Assembly (NCBI GenBank): GCA_963693365.1
Contig: CAVNZM010000002.1
Span: 1,860,001-1,924,000 of the forward strand
Direction: 5' to 3'
DNA length: 64,000 bases
From: Amoebidium appalachense
Lineage: Eukaryota; Ichthyosporea
The notes under the pieces are model-generated. The model was not told the origin of the DNA. It saw nothing but the letters and a program-made list of their open reading frames with translations, and did not search any database. Positions 1-11,300 of this stretch are shown here, one piece after another. The position numbers were made by a program, and so were the translations under genes. Each line of letters opens with the position of its first letter. Within the stretch, counting starts at the first letter, position 1.

Positions 1-830
1 ATGCAGACGTAGTGATATGAGCTACCCTTAAAATTTTACACACCTCCGACACCAACTGATTTAAAAACACACGACTCCTATCCGTTAACAAAACACGAGG
101 ACAACCAAACCTAAGACAAATTTCATCCACAAAAATACGAGCAAACAAAACGGCATTAGCAGTGGGGAGAGGAAAAACTTCAACCCAACGAGTGGCCACA
201 TCGGTGACGGTAACAAGAACAGTGTTACCCTCAACCGTAGAATTAAAAGGACCGACCACATCCACTGCTACCCTTTCAAACATACGAACATTAAAATCCC
301 TAATAAACGACGGGCGGGAACGAGAGTGGGGACTCTCATTCCTTTCCTGACAATGCATGCATGACAACACATAATCCCTCACCTCCCTACTCATACCCGG
401 CCAAAAATACGAACGATTAACACGAAGCAACGTCCTATTTACACCTAAATGACCAGCCATGGGATGCTCATGCACCATATGCAAAACCTCAGGCACAAGT
501 GCCGTCGGGACCCAAACTCGGTGTCCGTCTGGCCCAGAACAATGATAAACTAAATCCTGCTCTACCTGACACATTTTTGCTAACTTAGCTACCTTAATCA
601 TCTGCCTTCTATTTTTAAATTTAATCGAATCAACCGGCCCCTTTAAATAATTCTTAACCAGACCAATCAACACATCATCCTCCTGAGCTAAGATCAAAGC
701 CGTAGGTGCTAAGGCAGGGGCCGAGCCATGAGACTCGGTCCCGACCTCAGACACTGACAAATACCTCCCCCCCCCTCTCCTACACTTATAAGCAAGCAAC
801 CCCGGAACCCAAGAAGACACATCCACAGAC
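1..830 (-). pseudogene. Ty3/gypsy integrase segment (runs off left edge)
   Basis: Reading the minus strand from 830 down to 1 gives one continuous frame with the hallmarks of a Ty3/gypsy integrase. There is an H-H-C-C zinc-binding module (HPMAGHLGVNRTLL, then YFWPGM, then CMHCQERN), followed by the start of the rve catalytic core. The first catalytic Asp lies in VAVDVVGPF and the second in LLTDRSRVF; the third acidic residue would lie beyond position 1. In the family this enzyme inserts cDNA into the host genome. The segment is the continuation of the RNase H segment found at 13207-13764 (plus) and 9100-9255 (minus): the frame reads across the copia insertion point at CAGAC (826-830). It is called a pseudogene because the element is split by insertions and rearranged. 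The identification rests on motif order and is confident; the exact clade is not determined. Confidence 0.85.
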
Positions 831-944
831 TGTTGGAATACGTCACCATGTATGACAGCAAGAGCCTTGAAGTATGTATGTGTCCTAGCTTGTTTGTATT
901 CGTGTCTGCTTTCCTCCTTTGTGCTCTCTCTCTCTCCCTCTCTC

Positions 945-1018
<74 letters not shown>

Positions 1019-2903
1019 CCCCCCCCCCCCCCCGTATCTCTCTGTCCCTTGTTTCTGTGGGCACAGATATCTGTAGATCTGTGCACACCTGGCTCTCTTG
1101 CCTGATAAGAACTTATTGTGTTTTATTTCTATTTGCTCTCCTCTGTTTATCTGAGAGGTAGCGTGATTGGCTAGCCTCACTCGTTGTCTTTCCTTTATTT
1201 CAAAATGGCCTAGTTTGTTCTCAAAAGGATGGCTCGCCAATAGTCGCGAGCGAGTACATCTGTAGATTGTGTTGTGCATTCCTGTCTGTTAATATATGTG
1301 TGTTGTGATTGGACAATAGATATATATGGAATTCGGTTTATTGCAAAGTGTCTTCACTTTGAGAGTGTCGACTGTTAGGAAATATATGTATTTAAATAAG
1401 TTTCTTTATAGAGACGAACATAAATATATATGTGAGTTAATAGTGACTAGATGTATAATTACTTAATTTATTTAAGTAAGAGTTTCTACACTTTAGTTTA
1501 ATCGGAAGTTGGAATGCGTATGCTCTGTCGGAATGTGTTTTTCTATCTTCTGATAGAACCGATTGGTTCTCCCTCTTTAGTTGTGATAAGGTGATAAGTC
1601 GCAAGTACAAAAGGAACCGAGAGCACAATAAAGATTCAGTTGTTGTTTGAAATCTTTCAATGTCTCGTGAACAACTCCGATTGCCCTCTCATTAATGTGT
1701 TAGTCGTGTTTTTACATGACACCTCTGTGCACTCTTGTTGGAAGTAGAGTCCGCTGTGACTAGGGTCGTCGTGGCGCGCTTGGGCGCTGACCCGTTTTTT
1801 ACTGCTTTCAGTGTGTTAACTCCATGACTGAACTCCATGACTGAACTCCATGACTGAACTCCATGACTGAACTCCATGTCTGCACCTGGCAGAGACGTGG
1901 TTTATATACCCGTGGGGCAGCAGTCTGGAATGTAATCCGGATGCCAGGCGCTAATCGGATTGGTTACTTTTATTTAGAGATCTCTGGGACCAGTGAACCA
2001 ATCGTTTGCAGTCAAAACACAATTGGCAACATTCCTCAACTATGCAGATGTGCATGTGGTGATCGAGTGTCAGCGTGTGTCTGTGTACACGGAACCAATT
2101 GTAAAGCTAACATACACATATAGTGGAGTGAGCGTAAGTCTGCACTCCAACACCCCTACCCAATTGGAGAAGTGTACACACCACTAGAGAAGAGAGAGTG
2201 AGTGTGGCTGCTTGCAGGGTAGACCGGGGTGTGCATTCCACTGTGGTGCTTGCCCCGCCAATGAAGTGGAATACTTGACGTTGATGTCGCAGGCTGCTGC
2301 GGATGGAGTTTGTGGAAGCGAAAGTCTCTACTTCACGGAAATACGCTCGCGGGTGTAGGGTACAGCCTAGAAGTCGGTTTCTGGGCTCCTCCGTTCAAGG
2401 CGTCGTAGGGGACGTGAAGTTAGAGGCCGCGGTGTCGTGTCTGGGCCCATAACCCTGTTGGAAGTAGAGTCCGCTGTGACTAGGGTCGTCGTGGCGCGCT
2501 TGGGCGCTGACCCGTTTTTTACTGCTTTCAGTGTGTTAACTCCATGACTGAACTCCATGACTGAACTCCATGACTGAACTCCATGACTGAACTCCATGTC
2601 TGCACCTGGCAGAGACGTGGTTTATATACCCGTGGGGCAGCAGTCTGGAATGTAATCCGGATGCCAGGCGCTAATCGGATTGGTTACTTTTATTTAGAGA
2701 TCTCTGGGACCAGTGAACCAATCGTTTGCAGTCAAAACACAATTGGCAACATTCCTCAACTATGCAGATGTGCATGTGGTGATCGAGTGTCAGTGTGTGT
2801 CTGTGTACACGGAACCAATTGTAAAGCTAACATACACATATTGTGGAGTGAGCGTAAGTCTGCACTCCAACACTCTGCTCCCTTAGACCCGTACAAAACA
2901 ACA
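831..2903 (+). repeat. copia copy 1, 5' LTR (interrupted by TRIM)
   Basis: The LTR is about 932 bases long once the 1,137-base TRIM insertion (1736-2872) and its 4-base duplication are removed. It carries a long (CT)n tract followed by a C-run (about 921-1033). A perfect palindrome GCACAGAT-N8-ATCTGTGC lies at about 1061-1084. A CCAAT-type box (TGTGATTGGACAAT) and a TATA-like stretch (ATAGATATATATGG) lie near 1305-1330, and AATAAA near 1627. That order fits U3 promoter, R and U5 on the plus strand. Confidence 0.9.
1736..2872 (-). mobile_element. TRIM-like miniature LTR element nested in copia LTR
   Basis: Two direct repeats of 417 bases (1736-2152 and 2456-2872) flank a 303-base internal region with no coding capacity. 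Ends are TGTTGG...CCAACA and the flanks share CTCT (1732-1735 and 2873-2876), as expected for an LTR-type insertion. The minus strand is probably the sense strand: on it each repeat holds CAAT-like motifs, a TATA box (GGGTATATAA) and a short 13-base tandem repeat containing ATG, and a purine tract GGGTAGGGG directly precedes the downstream repeat. The same family occurs at 11301-13201. With no gag or pol it must be mobilised by another element; TRIM is the best-fitting class. Confidence 0.85.
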
Positions 2904-3022
2904 AGTTAAAGGCCCATTTTCGCACGCTCTCGCAAACACATACTCTCGCTGCAATCAAAAATATTCAAATTTGAATACCGATCTGATTCCTCTCTCACGC
3001 ATCATCTGACTGATTGATCACC

Positions 3023-6000
3023 ATGTCGGAGAAACCTGCGTATCTCAACCTCACCCCCTGGAAAGGGGATGACACCACGGACAAGAAGTCCGGCAAACGT
3101 CTCACCTATTATGAGTGGGAACCCGTCATCTTCCGGTACCTACGTACCACCACCGCGGCCAAGTTAGTGCCCGTCATCAAGGCCCCCGAGTGGGTCGACC
3201 CTTCCGACGAGAATGAGTGGCACGGCTACGACACTGAGGAGGCCTACACCGAGGCTTCCAACCTCCTTGAACAGATGTTTACTCAACTCGTCTCCAATGA
3301 TGAGCTGTATAACTCTGGTCAAATCCACGATGATGTGTCACCTGCCCAAGCTTTCCACAACCTCCGTATGACCTATGCGGCTGAACGTGAAGATCGTGCT
3401 CGTCAAATCCTCCTCGACTACCATGAGCTTGAACTCAAAGACTTCAAGACCGTCACGGCCTACCTCACCATGGCACGCCGTCTGTGCACTACCCTGCACA
3501 TCCTCGAAGAGCCTATTCCTCACAAGACTATGGTTGATAACTTCTTCATCCACCTCAAGAAGAACCGTAAGTTAGTTTGTACCGACATCCAGGCCATGAT
3601 TGCCGACTACTTCCGTCGTACCATTAACTACGAGACCTACAACCGTCTAATCAGTGACATCAGAGCTGCAGAGATCCGTGAAGGTCTCATCGACTCTGGG
3701 TCCGGGTCCTCCTCCACCGTCCGAACAGCACGTGCCCTGCAAAGCCGTGTACTCACCAAGGACGACCTCAGACACCGGATCCCCCGACGTGACAGCTCCG
3801 TCTCCCGTCACCCCCGCGGTCGTCCCACCGATCGATCCCCCTCAGTTGACCGTGATTACTCACGGTCCCGTTCCCCCGGCTATCGTTCCCGGTCACCCTA
3901 CCCCCCACGTAAAGGGGGTAACCGTCATTCCCAGCCACCCCGAGCCAAGACCACTGGCTCCCTCGACTGTGCCTACTGTCACGAAGACCATCATGTCACA
4001 CAGTGTGACAAACCTGGCTGCTCAATTGCCCGTCGTCACCGTGCCAACACCAAGTCTGGAAAAGAGGTGCATTTTGCCCTCGTGTCCACCACGGCCTCCC
4101 TACCCATGGACCCCTGCTGGGACTCGGCTTCAAACGTCCACGTGTGCCCAGTAAAAGAGTACTTCTCTACTCTTGAGCCATGCCCCCCGACTGACGTCCA
4201 CGGCCTCGGCATCGTCACTGCACATCACCGTGGTGTCATCAACCTGGCCGTCACCTACAACGGAGTAACATCAGTACTGAGCCTCAACACCCTCTATGTA
4301 CCCGACTCCCCAGCCTTCCTGATATCACCCTCAATGGCCTCCAAGTCGGGTCTCCTTGCCCACCTCGATGATGAGGATGCATTCCCATCATACCTCTACA
4401 CTCGTGGTGGCAACATCGTGTGTTCCCTCACAGGCACAGATGGACTGTACTTCATCACTGACTATGAGATACGTCCCTCCATCCCTCGGACCGTCACTGC
4501 TCTGGTAGCCAACGTCAAGGTCAACAATGATCCTCAGCTCTGGCACCACCGTCTCGGCCATCGTGCCCTGTCCACCCTCACCAAGATGGTGAGAGGTGAC
4601 CTCGTGACAGGCCTCCCCTCATCCCTCTCAGTGGCTGACACCACTGACTGCTTCGGTTGTGTCTCCGGCAAGACCACCAAGGCCCCATTCTCCGGCACCA
4701 GAACCCAGTGCCCCTTCCCCGGTGCCAAGTGGCACATGGACTTCTTCGAGCCTCCCTGTGCCTCCTATGGTGGCTACAAGGTGGCCCTCGTGTGTACCTG
4801 TGATGCCTCCGGCTACACCATCGTGTACCTCCTCCGTGATCGATCCGAAACTCTCGAATACGTCAAGGCCCTGGTTGAGACTACTGACAAGCAACCCGAC
4901 AAGGTGGTGACCCACTTCCGTTCAGACTCTGGGTCCGAGTTCACCTCCCACGCTATGGAGCAGTACTGCCAGTCCAAGGGCATCATTCAGGAATTTGCCC
5001 CGGTTGACTGCCCCCAACTCAACGGCTTCGTTGAACGTAAGATGAGGGATCTGCAGGAGATCGTTCGGTGCTTCCTTCATCAGGACAAGGCCGACTCCCT
5101 TTCCCCCAAACTGTGGGGAGCTGCTCTCAAGCATGCTGCCTACATCATCAACGTGACCCCGGCCAGAGCTGCCAATGGCCGTACACCGTTTGAAATTTTC
5201 TACGGTGTCAAGCCTGACATCTCCCACCTGCACGTGTTCGGCTGCCCAGCCTATGTACACGTCCCTGCATCCAAACGAGACAAGTTGGCCTCTACCGTCA
5301 AACTCGGCACCTACGTGGGCTGGGATATCACCAACAAAGCCCACAAGATCATGAATCTACGTGGCAACACGGTCAACCTCTACCGCGATGTCGTCTTCGA
5401 CGAATCACAATTCACCACGGCATCCAATCAGATTTCTGTGCAGGCCACCAATCAGACGACCTCAATCGATTCATCCCTGCATTCCGGAAATTCCAATTCC
5501 GATGACGATGAAATTCCGTCGGTGATTATCCGTCGTTCCCCCCGTCGTGTACCTGCCCCCGTGGCTCCCCCCCCCCCCCCCCCCCCCCACCGGTCAGCAA
5601 CCCCTGCTGCCGGCCCCTGCCGTCAATGACCACGTACCTGGTCATCTCACCCCGGTTCGTCCTGGGTCTCCGGAGTTCCACTCGGCCCCGTCCAGCCCCG
5701 TGTTATCCGACTCCCCCCTCAACACGGCACCCATCCCTGGCTTCCAGGCCCCCATCCCCGACCACCGAGTGTCTGTCACAGACAACCCCCCGGCCCCTGA
5801 GCCCCTCCGTACCGTTCCCCGTCGTTCCTCCCGTCTCTCCTCCCGGCCTGCTATGGCTATGGTGAGCATCTCCCGACCCAGCCTTGATGTGTCTCAGCTG
5901 CCCCGGTCAATTCAGAAGCTGTGCTCTGGCACCAAGGGTGATGAAGTGGTGACTGCCCTCACTGCCGAGTACAAGGCTTTCATCGACAAGGACATCTTCG

Positions 6001-7448
6001 ACGTAGTTGAGCCCCCCTCCGATGCCAACATCATCCGATTCAAGTGGATTGTCACGGAGAAGGTCCTCAACTCTGCTGGTGACACCAAGATCAAGGGTCG
6101 TGGTGTGCCCAAGGGTTTCACCCAAGTCTACGGTGTTGACTACGGTGAAAACTCTTCCCCCGTCGTCATGTCCTCCTCCGTCCGTGCCCTGCTTGCCCTC
6201 GGTGTGCAACAGGACCACGAGATCCATCAACTCGACATCAGCACGGCCTTCCTCAACAGCCCCCTCGACGAGACTTTGTACATGGAGCAACCTCCTGGTT
6301 TTATCCTCCCTGGCAATGAACACAAATTCTGGAAACTCAAGAAGGCCATCTACGGACTCAAGCAGGCATCCCTGGCATGGTACGAGTTCTTCAACTCCAT
6401 TCTCATTGCCCACGGCCTCACCCGTCTCCGTTCCGATCCGTGTGTGTACTTCCGTCAGTTCCCCAACGGGCACATCATCCGTTCGGGCAACTACGTTGAT
6501 GATGCCATCATCACCTGCACACGGAACTCCACCATCATGCAGGGGCTTGTTCGTCACATCACGAAGTCTGCCGAGTGCAAGGTCGGTCTGCCAGACATCT
6601 TCCTCGGCACCCAACTGCTGTACACCCGTGACTCCCTCAAGCTGCTGCAGTCCTCCTACATCAAGGACATCATCACCGACTTCAACCTGGTCGATGCCAA
6701 GCCTAAGGCCACCCCTATTCCCGTGGGCACCATCATCAACGAGACCTCCCACTCATCCCTGCCCACCACCGTCCCCTACCGTGAACTCCTCGGCCGTCTG
6801 CTGTGGGTTGCTCGGTGCTCCCGGCCTGACATCTCGTATGCCATTGGCTACCTCGGCCGATTCAGCTCCAAGCCCACCAAGACTGCCTGGGAGCTTCTCC
6901 TCCGTGTCGTTCGTTACCTGCTCGGCACCATCAACCTCGGCCTCTACTACAAGAAGAAGGCCCCCAACAGCAAGGTGCCCATCCTTGAGTGCTACTCGGA
7001 TTCTGACTTTGCTGGTTGCCCCACCACCCGTCGTTCCACGTCTGGGTACGTCATCCTCCTCGAAGGCTCCCCCGTCACCTACCACTCCAAGCTGCAGACG
7101 ATCACTGCAACCTCCACGTGTGAGGCCGAGCTCCTGGCCCTCAATGCTGCCGTGCAAGATGTTGTCTGGCACCGTGATCTACTAAAGGAGCTGGGCTACC
7201 CCATGACCGAGCCCACCCCCGTGTACTGTGACAATCAGTCCACCATTGCTCTGGTCCACTCCAACACCATCAAGCACCGGACCAAGCACATTGCCGTTCG
7301 TTACTTCAACACAAAGGACTACATCAACAGTGGGGACGTCACTGTCACCTACATCGACACCAAGAAGAACCTGGCCGACATCTTCACCAAGCCTCTGGCT
7401 GGTACGGCCCACGACACACACCGTGCCAACCTCAGTCTCCGTGACTGA
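3023..7448 (+). pseudogene. copia gag-pol, frameshifted at a C-run (copy 1)
   Basis: This encodes the copia polyprotein of the plus-strand copy. The first frame (3023-5629) holds gag, a CCHC-type zinc knuckle (CAYCHEDHHVTQC, about residue 316), a protease motif (WDSASNVHV, about residue 366), the GAG-pre-integrase H-H-C-C and the integrase D-D-E core (RSDSGSEF, NGFVERK). A second frame (5547-7448) carries reverse transcriptase (FKWIVTEK; catalytic YVDD in SGNYVDDAI) and RNase H (ECYSDSDFAG, TCEAELLAL, YCDNQST). The frames are separated by a shift in the C-run at about 5569-5588. In copy 2 the same place reads with two A interruptions and stays open. An ATG at 3023 is used; the frame open from 3014 has no earlier ATG. 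One visible substitution is RGVP here versus RGVA in copy 2. The shift may be real or a homopolymer sequencing error. Confidence 0.93.
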
Positions 7449-8166
7449 CCCGTGCACTGGTGTTCATCATCGAGTGGTTTCTGAGTAGGTTGGGGCCCTG
7501 GACAGCAGTTGACACACCTACGGTGATCAAGATGCCTCCCAACGAAAGTCTACTACTCCTCATCGTTTCTCTTCATCAGTGGGGACTCAGTCTTCCATCG
7601 TCATATGTGTGCATCTTCAGTGGGGATTATTCTCCACCATCCGTCGTTTATTTATATTCATATCCCACCATATATATTGGTTTTCTTCTATATTCGACTT
7701 ATATATATGTCGAACTGGGATGGCGTCCCAGTATAAATAATTATCTATAGCCATGACGTGCTGTTTGACTGCCAGTCTAAACCTAGTCCACGGGATGCAC
7801 CTTCCCCGTGTCTTAACTGGTTGACCACCAGTCTATAAATCAGTCCACAAGATGTTCATGTCTTGTGTTTACCTGGGTGGTCCCCAGTATAAACCATTAG
7901 CCACCAACACGTCACACATACACTAGTGTTTCCTATCTATATATATATATCGCCGATAACCACCATGATTTCTTATTTCGAGTCTTCAGAGGCAACCGTC
8001 GTTGTGTGCCTCTTCAGTTTTGATTCTCTCCTTCCCACCTCAAGGATCTTCGGTTTGCATCCTCGAGTGGGGAAACTTGAGTGTGACGGCCCCTCCTGTG
8101 TTTGGACCCCATCTACCGTCACATCAACAGACACGAGAACACAAACTTCAACCCCTTGAGTGGGGA
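7449..8166 (+). other. copia 3' non-coding region with stem-loop series
   Basis: No coding frame is supported. The stretch holds an AT palindrome (TTCGAC...GTCGAA, 7692-7714) and three short hairpins at 7715-7731, 7816-7832 and 7873-7887. They have stems CTGGGA/TCCCAG, ACTGGT/ACCAGT and CTGGG/CCCAG. Each is followed at once by a T(A/C)TA(T)AAA-like string. A related CCAGTCTAAAC without a proper stem lies near 7771. The region ends in the polypurine tract before the 3' LTR. The inverted copy is at 14698-15415. Confidence 0.7.
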
Positions 8167-8262
8167 TGTTGGAATACGTCACCATGTATGACAGCAAGAG
8201 CCTTGAAGTATGTATGTGTCCTAGCTTGTTTGTATTCGTGTCTGCTTTCCTCCTTTGTGCTC

Positions 8263-8348
<86 letters not shown>

Positions 8349-9099
8349 CCCCCCCCCCCCCCCCCGTATCTCTCTCTCCCTTGTTTCTGTGGGCACAGAT
8401 ATCTGTAGATCTGTGCACACCTGGCTCTCTTGCCTGATAAGAACTTATTGTGTTTTATTTCTATTTGCTCTCCTCTGTTTATCTGAGAGGTAGCGTGATT
8501 GGCTAGCCTCACTCGTTGTCTTTCCTTTATTTCAAAATGGCCTAGTTTGTTCTCAAAAGGATGGCTCGCCAATAGTCGCGAGCGAGTACATCTGTAGATT
8601 GTGTTGTGCATTCCTGTCTGTTAATATATGTGTGTTGTGATTGGACAATAGATATATATGGAATTCGGTTTATTGCAAAGTGTCTTCACTTTGAGAGTGT
8701 CGACTGTTAGGAAATATATGTATTTAAATAAGTTTCTTTATAGAGACGAACATAAATATATATGTGAGTTAATAGTGACTAGATGTATAATTACTTAATT
8801 TATTTAAGTAAGAGTTTCTACACTTTAGTTTAATCGGAAGTTGGAATGCGTATGCTCTGTCGGAATGTGTTTTTCTATCTTCTGATAGAACCGATTGGTT
8901 CTCCCTCTTTAGTTGTGATAAGGTGATAAGTCGCAAGTACAAAAGCCTTGGAACCGAGAGCACAATAAAGATTCAGTTGTTGTTTGAAATCTTTCAATGT
9001 CTCGTGAACAACTCCGATTGCCCTCTCATTAATGTGTTAGTCGTGTTTTTACATGACACCTCTGTGCACTCTGCTCCCTTAGACCCGTACAAAACAACA
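8167..9099 (+). repeat. copia copy 1, 3' LTR
   Basis: This LTR is 933 bases, uninterrupted, with the same U3/R/U5 landmarks as the 5' LTR. It shares a six-base insertion near 8946 with the 3' LTR of copy 2 (13765-14697), while both 5' LTRs lack it. Confidence 0.93.
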
Positions 9100-9255
9100 C
9101 AGACACAGCATCTATTCCTTTCTGCTCACTCTCCCCCCCTTCCCCCCTCCCCCCCCGTCTCCGACTCACTATCCCCCCCTCCCCCTCCTTCTCTTCGTCA
9201 AACAAAATATAAGCAGCACGAGAGAGAGCATCACAGTCAACCATTGTTTCACCCT
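9100..9255 (-). repeat. inverted duplicate of the gypsy RNase H tail
   Basis: These 156 bases are the reverse complement of 13609-13764. They encode, on the minus strand, the end of the gypsy RNase H segment (GETMVDCDALSRAAYILF and a Glu/Gly-rich tail). The block starts with the CAGAC target duplication of copia copy 1 and stops abruptly at 9255, where it is joined to a scrap of copia LTR with no obvious microhomology. Confidence 0.9.
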
Positions 9256-9302
9256 ATGACACCTCTGTGCACTCTGCTCCCTTAGACCCGTACAAAACAA
9301 CA
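9256..9302 (+). repeat. 47-base copia LTR terminus, orphan
   Basis: This matches the last 47 bases of the copia LTR (9053-9099), ending AAAACAACA. It is followed by GAAAT (9303-9307), the reverse complement of ATTTC found beyond the far end of copia copy 2 (20885-20889). It therefore marks the original 3' end of a copia insertion into the gypsy protease region. Confidence 0.9.
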
Positions 9303-11300
9303 GAAATTCCTATTTTAGATGCTTCTAGCACAGCCTTAGGTAGTGCTAATAATAGTAGTATGTCTGTGGAAGGTGTTTGTGTGTTGCCGTGTGAGATAGG
9401 TGGCCAGGCTATGCATATTGCTTGTTATGTGGTTAAGGATTTAGCTCAAAGTGTTTTGTTGGGAGCCCCATTTTTCCGTAGACATGTGAATGCTTTGTTT
9501 GAACGTACGAATGTTTTAGAATTGCAGTCCGGCGTTAAAATTAAAACCCATGATGGGCTCGACGGTTATCAGTCTGGTGCTAGAACGGTAGCTGAAGTAG
9601 TAATCGAGCCTTATCAGTGCCAAACGGTACGTGTCCGGGCCGGCAATCATGTTAGGATAGGGGATTTAGGGGTTTTTACTCCGAAAACCCCATTTCAGGA
9701 GGTGGCCCAATGGACCCTTAGTAGGGTATGGCCGGATAAGACAATAGAAATAGAATTAGTGAATCCGGGCATCGAGCCTATAGTGATTAGGTCAGGTGTT
9801 TCCGTCGGTAGTTTCACTAATGAGATTGGTAGTATAGAGGTCTCTCTTATTACCCAAAAGGAGGATGCCGGCTCGAAGGGTGACTCAGGAGGAGGGGGAA
9901 CAACTTTATTTAACGTTAGCCACCAAAATGTCACCCGACACGATGGGGGGGGGGACCGGGACAGCACCGGTCCCACTCCCCCGACCCCCAAGAGGAAGGA
10001 GGGTCACCCCGGGTGTGAGAATGTGCAGGCAGGGGGGGAGGGTGTTGGTCTAACCCGTGGATCTGACGGGTTAACCAACACCGTGGGGGGCAGGGTGGCC
10101 ACAGACCTGGCCCCCCACATACATGCACTAACTCATCAGGAATTGCCCGGGGGCATTGGTGTGCCGGGGGGAGGGGGGGGTGCTAAGGGTGACCGCCTAT
10201 ATCCGGAGGTACCTCAACCTCACCCCGAGCAGCACCGATGTAATACAGGAGGTGAAATGTTAAGTGGCACTCCGGTGAATAAGGATGCATCCACTTGTGA
10301 TGGGGGTAACCCGGAGTTAGTATTGCCGTTTGGTATGAAGGAGGGGGATTGGACGGTAGAACAGAAAAAATTGCTAGCTAAGTTATTTGATAGGACTCGG
10401 TTTGCATTTCTGGCCGATGATAACGAAGTAGGCTTCGTTAAAGGGTTTGAAATGCAGATCGACACAGGTGATAATAGGCCGGTAGTGATGCCTAGCTATA
10501 GAATGGAGCAGTATAAATTGTCGGATGCGCTAATAATAGTGAGTGATATGTTAAAAAAGGGTCATGTGGAGCATAGTTCGAGTCCGTGGAGAAGTCCGGT
10601 GCTATTGGTTAAGAAGCCCGACGGGTCTTGGCGTCTAGTGAACGATTACAGGGCTCTGAATCGGATCACTAAGGCAGACCAATGGCCTCTCCCTAACATA
10701 GACGAGCAGCTTTCACAGCTGCACGGCTATACTCAATTTGCTAAACTTGATTTAAAAGCAGCTTTTTGGCAGATAAGGTTGGAGGAGAGCAGCAAGGAGA
10801 AGACTGCCTTTGCACTGGGGGACCAGCTGTTCCAGTACAAGGTGGTGCCGATGGGTTTGCTCTCCTCTCCAGCTATGTTGTGCCGGGTAATGTATAAAAT
10901 TCTCCACCCTCATTTGGATGTATGCCACCCTTATTTGGATGATGTTTTAATTAAAGGTAGGTCATTTGAGGAGTTAGTTAATAATTGTGAAAAAGTATTT
11001 TTAGCTTTGGGTGAGTCTGGTCTTCGTATTAGCGGTAGCAAGACTGTGATTGGTGTGCCGGAGGTTAAGTTTTTAGGTCATATTGTGTCTAGTAATGGTC
11101 TTGCCCCTGATCCGGAGAAAATCCGGGCCATAGTTGAGTGGCCCCGTCCTCAGACTGTCACTCAACTAAGGCAATTTTTAGGTTTAACTAATTATCTTCG
11201 TCGTTATATTAAGGATTATAGTATGAGTTGCTTTGCCGTTAACTAGTCAGACGGGGGGGGAGAAGAAGAATAGAATAGATTGGAATGTTGATGCTGTTTC
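9303..11300 (+). pseudogene. Ty3/gypsy protease end and reverse transcriptase
   Basis: One open frame reads from the copia scrap into gypsy pol and stops at 11246. It starts in the C-terminal half of the aspartic protease (SVLLGAPFFRRHVNALF). A linker follows, with G/C homopolymers around 9890-10190. The reverse transcriptase begins near 10440, with KPDGSWRLVNDYRALN, LDLKAAFWQI (first catalytic Asp), VPMGLLSSPAML, the catalytic YLDD box in HPYLDDVLI, and the connection FLGLTNYLRRYI. The enzyme copies retrotransposon RNA into DNA. The N-terminal half of the protease lies 11 kb away on the other strand (20885-21135). Around 11225 the frame shifts by one base and the alternate frame continues to a TRIM insertion at 11301. 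Frameshift, insertion and split make this copy defective. Confidence 0.92.

Larger units (their letters stand above)
831..9099 (+). mobile_element. Ty1/copia retrotransposon, copy 1 (plus strand)
   Basis: This is a complete LTR-to-LTR element. The 5' LTR spans 831-2903 (enlarged by a nested TRIM element), gag-pol 3023-7448, a 3' non-coding part 7449-8166 and the 3' LTR 8167-9099. LTRs begin TGTTGGAATACG and end AAAACAACA. A 5-base target-site duplication CAGAC flanks it (826-830 and 9100-9104). A purine-rich tract ending GAGTGGGGA lies directly before the 3' LTR and fits a polypurine tract. The element landed in a gypsy element between RNase H and integrase. The two LTRs are nearly identical outside microsatellites, so the insertion is recent. 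One difference: the 3' LTR has six extra bases near 8946 (AAAAGCCTTGGAACC) that the 5' LTR lacks. No convincing tRNA primer-binding site was found after the 5' LTR. Confidence 0.95.

Noticed and set aside
833-1105. Ser-Leu and Arg-Glu repeat frames in the copia LTRs (also near 8255, 14440, 20640)
   Set aside because: They are products of the (CT)n/(GA)n and C/G runs in LTR U3 regions.
2904-3022. tRNA primer-binding site after the copia 5' LTR
   Set aside because: The leader starts AGTTAAAGGCCC and I could not find a TGG-starting match to a tRNA end I am sure of.
5907-6752. 281-codon minus-strand frame inside copia pol (and its mirror at 16112-16957)
   Set aside because: It is a shadow of the codon-biased pol frame; the same frame appears in both copies and lacks any recognisable motif.
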